Below are positions 50,644 to 58,785 of a stretch of DNA of 64,000 nucleotides, in pieces. The stretch's first letter is position 1, and every line of letters begins with the position of its first letter. The notes under the pieces are model-generated. The model was not told the origin of the DNA and did no database searches. It worked only from the letters and a program-made list of their open reading frames with translations. The translations under genes and the position numbers were made by a program. This DNA is from Rhizoctonia solani. Its lineage: Eukaryota > Basidiomycota > Agaricomycetes > Cantharellales > Ceratobasidiaceae. Location of the stretch: contig NC_057376.1 in assembly GCF_016906535.1 (NCBI RefSeq), positions 1,922,001 to 1,986,000 of the forward strand. The letters are read 5' to 3'.

Positions 50644-51204
50644 TGTTATAACCTCCTAACATATACCATTAGAATTGCACGATTTTTCTATTATTTTTAG
50701 TATTTTTTACGGACTCAATATCTTTTGTTTTTTGATCATGTGATCTCGGCGCTTATTATGCCGAGATGCCGCGCCAAGATGCTGTGCCAAGGGCGCTTAG
50801 GAGAAATCCACGCTTCTGTGCAGCCCGCAGCAGGCTTCTCTTTTCACATGGATGCTTCCTTATCTCACGCACAGACCATGTATATACTTTCCCCTTTGTC
50901 TATATAAACAGCAGGAAAATTGCTTGGAGATCCCAAGTTGATTTTACCTTGTCTCTTACTCATTAGAGAAGGTATCCAGCCAGCTAAGTAGCCGGCCCCT
51001 AAGTAGTTCTCAGACGCTCACCACCCCCTTTACCTACCACACCTCCCAGGCCTCAGGCCCCATTGTTGCTAGTAGTTAGAAGTAGAGTGCCTTAGGCGCT
51101 ATTAGTATAGCCTTAGATAGTTGTCTTACATAAGCCAGTGTAGTAGTACGGCCTTAAGCGCCTGCTCCCATCAGCGTGTACCCACCTTACAGTGGTGTAC
51201 AACA
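50644..51204 (+). repeat. 5' LTR (561 bp)
   Basis: Begins TGTTATAACC and ends TGTACAACA. Differs from the 3' LTR at 8 positions, all transitions. Contains TATA at 50901-50907. Confidence 0.95.
50901..50907 (+). promoter_or_regulatory. TATA box in 5' LTR
   Basis: TATATAA, 34 bp upstream of the sequence complementary to the primer site; consistent with transcription starting at about 50932-50935. Confidence 0.7.
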
Positions 51205-51206
51205 TT

Positions 51207-51219
51207 GTAAAATCAACTT
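51207..51219 (+). other. Primer-binding site, complementary to the transcript's own 5' end
   Basis: GTAAAATCAACTT, 2 nt after the 5' LTR, is the exact reverse complement of AAGTTGATTTTAC at 50935-50947 inside the LTR, just where the transcript should begin. This is the layout of self-primed elements such as Tf1. Confidence 0.8.
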
Positions 51220-51725
51220 TCTGTAGGCTTTGATCAACAAACAAGAGGACTCCCAGTACTAGCACAAGGGAAAAAACCGTGATTGGGGCCACTTTGCGGA
51301 GCATAATAATCAAAAGCTCCCCACCCCCACGTAGTACCAAATTGCTATAAGGCTGACAAGCTCTAATTGTCCGCATACCCCAAGTTTTGCCGGAACTCAG
51401 TAGTCAGCAACCCTAGACCGCTGAAATACCCGCTTGCTGAAAACCCGCTCATATCACGACCGCCAGGTCTGTTGATTTGTTGTAGGGACAGTCCAACGCT
51501 AGGTACTAGACGCAAGGGTTTAGCATTAGTATACTACAAAAAAAACCGCTCATAAGTCCTGTCACAGGCACCTTCCCCCATGCCATCTCCACAATTCCAT
51601 CCACACGCTCTGGCGTCCCACACCCATACTCCCGTCCCTCCAGCCGCTCCTCTCAACGTTCTGTGGCAACCCGCTCCCAACCACCCTCTTGCAGCCCATC
51701 ACCCCCTCTGCAACACTTGCCCGGA

Positions 51726-52910
51726 ATGGAACCAGAGCCAACCACTGCCGCTCTCCTTGAGGCTATCCTCAACCTCACCAACCAAGTTGGGTCCTTGCAG
51801 GCCCAAATATCATCCCAAGGCCAACAGCTTGCAGAGCTCAAAGCCATATGCAAGGAAACCAACAACCTTGTTGGTGACAAAGACCAGGGCGGAGCCCAAA
51901 CCAAGCCTGGCCCATCAACTGGGCCTGTCACCCCTCCTACCCACTCAGGGGGGGAAGCTCACACTCCAGGCACGGTTAGGCCTGGGCTCAAAGCCCCATT
52001 CCGCCCCTCAAGAGGAACAGGTTTTGACTCAGAGGACAAAGAACCAAGGCTCCCCAAAAAGGAGCCTCAAGGAACGCCTAGAAGGCACTTGGGATCTCTC
52101 ACCCCCTTTGATGCAGGGTCCAGCATAAAACAACCCAAGATGGATCTCCCCAACCCCTATAAGGGTGACACCAGGGGACAAAAAGCCACTCAGTGGCTTG
52201 ATTGGATGATGCTATGGGTAGCTCTCCATTGCAATCAGTTTGACAAGGAAGAGCAGATGGTTGTGTGGATTTTATACCACATGACAGACAAAGCCGCCAA
52301 CTGGGCCCTCCCCATCATCGGGAATATCATCAAGGGCAAGGGTAACCCTCCTACCACCATCCAGGCCCTAACGGCCAAATTCAAGGAGGCCTTTGCTGAC
52401 CCCAACGCCAAACGGGCCGCTGCCAGAAAAATTGCGGCTCTTTCCCAATCCACCACCACCTCCAAGTACGTCACAGAGTTCCGCAATCTCATGGCGGAGC
52501 TAGACTGGAACAAGGAGGCCTATATCGCGCAGTTCACGCGGGGCCTCCACTGGAAGGTCAAGGAACTGCTGTCTACCAAAGATAGCATCCCTGACAATCT
52601 TGAAGCCATCTTTGCGGCGGCAATTAAAATTGACAACATCCGCCGCAAAAATGAGGAAAACCAGCCAAAGAAGGTTCCTGCCAAGTCCCTGGCCACCACA
52701 GCCACCACTTCCACTACCACCACTAGGGTCCGCTTATCAGAAGACCCAAACTATGTCACTCCGGAAGAACAGGACCGCCGCCGCGCGTCTGGCCTTTGTG
52801 TCAAGTGCGGCCAAAAGGGGCACAGCATCAAACAATGCCCCAATGGCTGGAAAGCCACAATTAAGGAGGTAGCCAAGGTGGCTGAAGATGTTGAGTTGGG
52901 AAAAGACTGA
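51726..52910 (+). CDS. gag: Gag (capsid and zinc knuckle) of the chromovirus
   Basis: 394 codons from the first in-frame ATG (MEPEPTTAALLEAILNLTN). A coiled-coil-like N-terminus (LLEAILNLTNQVGSLQAQIS) is followed by a Pro-rich linker, a retrotransposon gag core (PYKGDTRGQKATQWLDWM to FTRGLHWKVKELL) and a CCHC zinc knuckle CVKCGQKGHSIKQC near the end (C-x2-C-x4-H-x4-C). The frame ends at TGA 52908-52910 directly after the slippery site. No stop codon interrupts it. Gag forms the particle that packages element RNA. Confidence 0.93.
   Translation: MEPEPTTAALLEAILNLTNQVGSLQAQISSQGQQLAELKAICKETNNLVGDKDQGGAQTKPGPSTGPVTPPTHSGGEAHTPGTVRPGLKAPFRPSRGTGFDSEDKEPRLPKKEPQGTPRRHLGSLTPFDAGSSIKQPKMDLPNPYKGDTRGQKATQWLDWMMLWVALHCNQFDKEEQMVVWILYHMTDKAANWALPIIGNIIKGKGNPPTTIQALTAKFKEAFADPNAKRAAARKIAALSQSTTTSKYVTEFRNLMAELDWNKEAYIAQFTRGLHWKVKELLSTKDSIPDNLEAIFAAAIKIDNIRRKNEENQPKKVPAKSLATTATTSTTTTRVRLSEDPNYVTPEEQDRRRASGLCVKCGQKGHSIKQCPNGWKATIKEVAKVAEDVELGKD
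52898..52904 (+). promoter_or_regulatory. -1 ribosomal frameshift site, G GGA AAA
   Basis: GGGAAAA in the phase X XXY YYZ relative to gag codons GGA and AAA, followed by GAC and the gag stop TGA. The -1 frame is open through this point into pol. A downstream stem or pseudoknot was not resolved. Confidence 0.85.
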
Positions 52911-55900
52911 AGTCAAGGACTGCTGCCAAGCCCCCGACTCAGAAAACAGACAATATAGTAGATAGCGTTGAATTTGTAAATCTTGGTCTAGACTCAAATA
53001 AAAAACCGCTTCTTTTTATCAATCTATATATCCAAAATATCCCGGCAGAACCCCTTAGAACCCTCATTGACTCAGGAGCCACATCAAACTTCATCTCCCC
53101 CTTGATTGTGGAAAAATACAAAATCCCAAAAACCCAACTCAAAAACCCACAAGTTGTGAGAATGTTAGATGGTACTATATCCCAGACTGGTTGCATTTGG
53201 CACCAGGTTCACCTCACGGTATTGGCCAATGGCCACCCCCACTCCATTCCCTTTCTTATCTGCCCCATTGGCAACACCCCAGCAATCCTTGGCATGACTT
53301 GGTTAACAACAGAAGCCCCCCTTATCAACTGGCAACAGGGACTGATCACCTTCCCTGAACAAGCACAGATTGCCTCTGAGGAAGAAGCAGACCTAGATCC
53401 TTTGGCAGACCTTCCTCCTCAGTACCATGAATTTGCTAAAGTCTTTGGCAAGGAAGAATTTAAGGTCCTCCCTCCACATAGGGAGTATGATATATCCATA
53501 GACCTTGTCCAGGATGCCAAACTATCCCCAGGACCCTTATATGGCATGACTGATGCTGAATCCAAGGCGCTCAAGCAGCACATTGACAAAGAATTAGCAA
53601 CGGGCAAGATCCGCCCCAGCACTTCTTCCACTGGCACCCCAGTCATGTTTGTTAAGAAAGCAGACGGTTCCCTTAGGCTGGTTGTGGATTACCGGAAACT
53701 CAATGACGTAACCCACAAAAATGTATATCCACTCCCAAGACAGGACAACCTCATGGCAAAGCTGAGACATGCTAAAATATTCACAAAGCTTGATCTACGC
53801 TGGGGTTATAACAACGTCCAGATTAAGGAAGGAGACAAATGGAAGACGGCTTTTAGAACAAAGTACGGGCTATTTGAATACCTGGTGATGCCCTTTGGCC
53901 TTACCAATGCCCCCGCCGCCTTCCAACACTTCATGAACAACCTGTTTAGGGACCTCATTGACGTCACTGTGGTTATCTACTTGGACAACATCCTGATCTT
54001 CTCAGAGGACCCTAAGGACCACCCAACCCATGTCAGGGAAGTCCTATCACGGTTAATGAGGAATCAGTTGTTCTGTAAACTCTCCAAGTGCCACTTCCAT
54101 GTCACCACGGTGGATTACTTGGGTATTGTCATTTCCCCAGCAGGCTTTTCCATGGATCAGAAGAAGATTGAGGCGGTCACGTCATGGCCAACCCCCAAAA
54201 CAGTCAAGCAGGTCCAAGCCTTCCTAGGATTTGTCAACTACCTCCGCCAATTCATCCCCAACTTCAGTTCAGTAGCACGTCCCCTGCACAACCTTACCAG
54301 AAAGGAAACCCCCTGGTCATGGGGCAACCTAGAGGAAGCAGCATTTCAGGAATTGAAGACTCTTGTCACCAAGTTGCTGGTTCTCATCCATTCCAACCCA
54401 GGGCTCCCCTATTACCTTGAGACAGACGCCTCAGGGGTTGCCATGGGAGCCATCCTTAGTCAGCGGGGCCCAGATAACCAACTACACCCAATTGCGTATA
54501 TGTCCAAATCGTTCTCAGGGGCAGAAGGAAACTACAACACTCACAACAAGGAACTCCTGGCCATCATCAAGGCCTTGGAGGAATGGCGTATTTTCCTTGA
54601 AGCTACGGACAAGCCGGTTCAGGTATTTACAGACCACTGCAACCTTGAGTACTGGATGCAGGCAAGGACATTCAATCAACGGCATGCTAGATGGTGTGTA
54701 TTCCTGAGCGATTTCAATTTCGAAATACATTATTGCCCAGGGAAGCAATCAGGGAAGCTGGATGCCTTGTCCAGACAATTGGACTATGTTGACAACCCCC
54801 AAGAACCAGAAGTCATGCTACCACCAGAGGTTTTTGCAAATACAGCGGAAGAGGAACTAGAAATTGTAACGGATATTTGCGCCAAGCTCAATGTCCTAGA
54901 CGTCCTTAGGGGTTGTCTAGGTAGCGGGCGCTTGTGGCTGTATAGAACTAAGTGAGGACTGCTTAAGGCGGTGAGGAGGCTACCTACGACGACTAGCTAC
55001 CTAAGTACAATGACCAAGGCCCTAATAGCAATGGCAAGCTATGTATCTACGGTGAGGAAGTTGCTTAAGGCAACAAGTACAGGTGGGGAACTTAGTAGTT
55101 ACTGGCCTAAGGCCTTGTACAGTTGAGAGATGCAACAAGAGGTAATTGACCTGGGTGTTACCATGGTTGGTTGGCCTCCTTATATATTCTATAGAGTGAC
55201 TAATTACAAATACATTATAACCAATATGTGATCCAATAAGAACCCCGCTCTGCAGTTGGTCTTACTCATGCATACGTGTCACTGACGTTTCATAGTGATG
55301 TCATCAGGTGGAGGTGGCTACGTATGCTGAGGTAAGCGCGGATGGGGACGTGGCTTGGCGCTTAGCGTATGATATAAGCGCCAAGGTCACGTGAGCAAAA
55401 ATATTGTCCGTTTGCCTTTGTTTAAATCCGAGAAAATGGGAATAAATTCCCTGGTATCTATTGTGTCTACAACACTCAAGGAAGATCCATCACTGGAACC
55501 AATTATCAAATTCCTTACTGAGGATGCAGACAACGCGCCCCCTTCAATTAGGAAGGCCTATAGGGACTATGATTGGGAAGAAGATTTGCTATGGTACCGC
55601 AGGAAACTGGTGGTTCCGGACTCAGAACCCCTGAAAGAACAACTCTTGAGGGAATTCCACAACTCCCCACTGGCAGGACATCCAGGCCAACAAAGGACGC
55701 TTGAACTCATCAGCAGGAGCTATTGGTGGCCCGGAATGAAATCCTCTGCTAAAGAATGGGTCAAATGCTGTCCAGTTTGTCAAGCCAACCAACGCGCGCA
55801 CGCCCCAGCTATCTCCCTGAAACCCTTAGAAGTTCCCCCTTATCCTTTCCACACCATATCCTATGACTTCATCACAGGGTTCCCCAAATCCCAGGGACAC

Positions 55901-56507
55901 AACGCCATACTGGTTGTAATTGATTCCTTTTCAAAATTTGGCCATTTCATTCCCACCTTGAAAAAGGTCACATTGAAGGGTCTAGCGGACTTATTTGTCA
56001 ACCACGTCTGGAAGTTACATGGGCTACCCATAAAAACCGTCTCTGATAGAGGTACCACGTTCACCGGGAAGTTCCTCAGGGCACTATACCAACAACTTGG
56101 AATTAAGCCCGCCTTCTCATTGGCCTATCACCCGGAATCAGATGGTCAAACAGAAAGGGTCAACCAGTTCATAGAGTTCTACCTCAGATTGTATGTGGCT
56201 GCAGATCACTCAGATTGGGCCACATGGTTGCTGCTGGCTGAATATGCATATAACAACGCCAAGCATTCTGCCACAGGGAAAACCCCTTTTGAACTAGTTT
56301 ATGGAAGAAACCCGGTAATGAACCCATCCAATGTCCCAGCAAACGTCCCAGAAGCAGACCTGGTAGCGGACACCCTTGCACAGGAATGGAAGGAAGCAGA
56401 ATCCGCTTTAAGGATGACAAAGGAAAGAATGGCAGGAGTAAAAGGCACAACCCCAGAATACACTATTGGGGAAAAAGTATGGCTAGATGCAAAGAATGTG
56501 GAGATTT
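52904..56507 (+). pseudogene. pol: Pol polyprotein of the chromovirus (protease, RT, RNase H, integrase), interrupted
   Basis: Read in the -1 frame after gag. Protease active site LIDSGAT (about 53063-53083). Reverse transcriptase has LDLRWGYNN, MPFGLTNAPAAF and YLDN (53978-53989), where the family has YLDD. RNase H has YLETDAS, KELLAI, TDH and DALSR. A 508-bp insertion (54897-55404) follows. Integrase resumes at about 55410: H-H-C-C zinc region (EFHNSPLAGHPG ... CCPVCQAN), then D, D and E of the catalytic triad (SYDFITGF, VSDRGTTFTG, YHPESDGQTERVNQF). The frame ends at TGA 56507. Many Cys, Gln and Leu codons stand where related elements have Arg or Pro, all explained by C-to-T or G-to-A at CpG. 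Confidence 0.9.
54897..55404. mobile_element. 508-bp insertion inside pol
   Basis: Flanked by TGTCC (54892-54896 and 55405-55409). Removing the insertion plus one TGTCC (513 bp) leaves pol in frame. On the - strand the sequence has features like an LTR of a related family: CACGTGACCTTGGCGCTTA (about 55391-55373), as in the chromovirus LTR, and a TATATAAGG box near 55185. The ends are not TG...CA, so it may be a degraded solo LTR in reverse orientation. Confidence 0.65.
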
Positions 56508-56509
56508 GA

Positions 56510-56907
56510 TCCAACTCCAACAAATTAGACCCCAAGCGCCTAGGACCTTTTGAAGTCACCAAAAGATCTCAAGCCACGCATACCGCCTAAAGCTCCCTGA
56601 ATCACTGAAGATCCATGATGTTTTTTACGTAGGACTACTTTCCAAAAGCCACAAATCACCAAACCAGCCATTCCTGGAACGCCCCCCTCCTGAAACAATA
56701 AGAGGAGAGGAAGAATACAAGGTGGAACAGATCATAGATTCCAAGAGGCAACAAGGAAAGTGGTTCTACCTAATCAAATGGAAAGGGTACGGGCCAGAAG
56801 ACAACTCTTGGGAACCAGAGGAACTACTGGAACACAGTCAAGAGGAAATCCGTTGCTTCAACAAGTCACAACTGAAAAAGGCTTGTGACTCCGCCAAGAG
56901 CCTTTAA
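56510..56907 (+). pseudogene. Remnant of pol C-terminus with chromodomain
   Basis: After the TGA at 56507 the frame continues, then shifts by one base near 56560 (run of A). The end (56722-56907) is open and encodes EQIIDSKRQQGKWFYLIKW and GYGPEDNSWEPEELL, a chromodomain as in chromoviruses, which in active elements steers integration to modified chromatin. Confidence 0.85.
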
Positions 56908-56915
56908 GGGGGGGG
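56906..56915 (+). other. Polypurine tract
   Basis: AAGGGGGGGG directly upstream of the 3' LTR (which starts at 56919); primer site for plus-strand DNA synthesis. Confidence 0.75.
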
Positions 56916-56918
56916 CAA

Positions 56919-57479
56919 TGTTATAACCTCCTAACATATACCATTAGAATTGCACGATTTTTCTATTACTTTTAGTATTTTTTACGGACTCAATATCTTT
57001 TGTTTTTTGATCACGTGATCTTGGCGCTTATTATGCCAAGATGCCGCGCCAAGATGCCGTGCCAAGGGCGCTTAGGAGAAATCCACGCTTCTGCGCAGCC
57101 CGCAGCAGGCTTCTCTTTTCACATGGACGCTTCCTTATCTCACGCACAGACCATGTATATACTTTCCCCTTTGTCTATATAAACAGCAGGAAAATTGCTT
57201 GGAGATCCCAAGTTGATTTTACCTTGTCTCTTACTCATTAGAGAAGGTATCCAGCCAGCTAAGTAGCCGGCCCCTAAGTAGTTCTCAGACGCTCACCACC
57301 CCCTTTACCTACCACACCTCCCAGGCCTCAGGCCCCATTGTTGCTAGTAGTTAGAAGTAGAGTGCCTTAGGCGCTATTAGTATAGCCTTAGATAGTTGTC
57401 TTACATAAGCCAGTGTAGTAGTACGGCCTTAAGCGCCTGCTCCCATCAGTGTGTACCCACCTTACAGTGGTGTACAACA
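56919..57479 (+). repeat. 3' LTR (561 bp)
   Basis: Same ends and length as the 5' LTR; 8 transitions apart. Seven of the eight differing sites are a CpG in one of the two copies. Followed by target duplication TCCCA. Confidence 0.95.
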
Positions 57480-57484
57480 TCCCA

Positions 57485-57572
57485 CATACTAGGTAGCTTT
57501 GATATATGAATCTTTAAACTGGTTATCCTTTTCCTGTGGGTAGTAGCACCTGAATATATGCATCAATCCTTG
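57485..57572 (-). repeat. Right arm of the palindrome, middle piece
   Basis: 88 bp between the chromovirus (plus TSD) and the solo LTR, inverted relative to the matching part of the left arm (about 50404-50491). Ends in CCTTG, the solo-LTR target duplication. Confidence 0.9.
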
Positions 57573-58133
57573 TGTTATAACCTCCTTACCTATACCACCG
57601 GATTTGGACAATTTTTCTGATATTTTTACTATTTTTTACAAACCCTTTATCTTATACTTTTTAATCACGTGATCTTGGCGCTTATTATGCCAAGATGCTG
57701 CGCCAAGATGCCGTGCCAAGGGCGCTTAGGAGGAATCCATGCTTCTGCGCAGCCCGCAGCACACTTCTTATTTTACCTATGTACTTCTTTTCTCATGCGC
57801 ACAGACCATGTAAATAGCACCCCCACTTCTATATATACAGCAGGAAAATTGCTTGGAGACACCAAGTCAATTTTACCTTGTCTCTTACTCATTAGAGAAG
57901 GTAGCCAGCCAGCTAAGTAGCAGGCCCTCAGTAGTACCAATTACACTTACCCCCTATTCACTTACCACACCTCCCAGGCCTCCAGCCCCTTTGCTGTCAG
58001 AAGCTACCAGTAGGACGCCTTAAGCGTCATTAGTATAGCCTTAGATAATTAGATTACATAAGCAGTGTACTAGTAGTATGGCCACAAGCGCCCAACCCAT
58101 TAGCAAGTACCCACCTTACAGTGGTGTACAACA
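57573..58133 (+). mobile_element. Solo LTR of a related element (561 bp)
   Basis: Begins TGTTATAACC and ends TGTACAACA like the chromovirus LTRs, has the same orientation and the same length of 561 bp, but differs at many positions. Flanked by CCTTG (57568-57572 and 58134-58138). No internal part remains, so it arose by LTR-LTR recombination or gene loss. Its presumed transcript start reads AAGTCAATTTTAC (57864-57876), two changes from the complete element. Confidence 0.93.
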
Positions 58134-58138
58134 CCTTG

Positions 58139-58676
58139 GGCATATGCACCTTCACTTGCTTTTAGCACTCTATACTAGGGTTCCTGTGTCCTAAAATCTA
58201 TATCATACAGTTATCCTAGACTTCATCTAGCTGCACAGAGTAGCTTAAGTAGCAACCCAAGTGTGGTCAGTCATGTGTCAGAGCATACTCTTATAATCAG
58301 TCCCCAAACACAACCCTTCCTATCCTGCCATGGGCAAAGCAGCTCTCAAGCTGATACTCTGTAGTAAAATAGTATAAATACATTCTTAAGTAAATATATA
58401 GCTACCTTGTTTCAGCTGCTCAAAGGGGAGAAGTACTGGTAGAGTTTTTGGATTAAGAACTGCTGGGGACAAAACCTCTCACACCCTACCATGACATTGT
58501 TTCCCCCATATCTCCCCGACAACTTGTTTAATTTACACGTTTGAGCATTCGATAAACAGCTCCAACCTCTGGCTCTCATTCAGTAGTATATACATATTGC
58601 TAGCCACAAGGACAACTGAGATATGGGCACTACTAGCAAATTTCAAAAATCTCGTGAGAGGTTTTGTCCGATACTG
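58139..58676 (-). repeat. Right arm of the palindrome, outer piece
   Basis: 538 bp, inverted relative to 49866-50403, ending at the right tip. Followed by TA at 58677-58678. Confidence 0.9.
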
Positions 58677-58785
58677 TATATACAACCCTCACATTCCCCA
58701 AAAAAGATCCCCCCCCCCCCAAAGCCGACTCGACACCACGAACCCCGACGATGTGGACAATCCGCACCTTGTGGGTTCACTGTGC
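58677..58785. other. Spacer between palindrome and DUF6535 gene
   Basis: Contains TA at 58677-58678 (target duplication), a C run at 58711-58720 and the 3' side of the DUF6535 gene. Confidence 0.5.

Larger units (their letters stand above)
50644..57479 (+). mobile_element. Complete Ty3/gypsy chromovirus (Tf2-like), inactive
   Basis: A 6,836-bp element with 561-bp LTRs at both ends, starting TG and ending CA, flanked by TCCCA (50639-50643 and 57480-57484). Order: LTR, self-priming-type primer site, gag, -1 slippery site, pol (protease, reverse transcriptase, RNase H, integrase, chromodomain), polypurine tract, LTR. Inactive by several changes: Asn at the second catalytic Asp of the reverse transcriptase, TGA at 56507, a 1-nt shift near 56560 and a 508-bp insertion in pol. 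Confidence 0.95.
49866..58676. mobile_element. Palindromic (foldback) element with TA target duplication, interrupted by two LTR insertions
   Basis: Without the LTR insertions and one copy of each TSD this is a 1,404-bp element: left arm 49866-50530 (665 bp), loop 50531-50604 (74 bp), right arm 50605-50643 + 57485-57572 + 58139-58676 (39+88+538 = 665 bp). The arms are inverted copies with very few mismatches and no indels seen. Tips are CAGTATTGGACAAAACC (left) and CAGTATCGGACAAAACC (right, inverted), flanked by TA at 49864-49865 and 58677-58678. This fits a non-autonomous Tc1/mariner-like or foldback element. No protein frame is evident in arms or loop. Confidence 0.85.

Noticed and set aside
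57485..58676. Interpretation as a second, truncated retroelement in inverse orientation
   Set aside because: Apart from the 561-bp solo LTR the sequence matches only the left palindrome arm and has no element parts.
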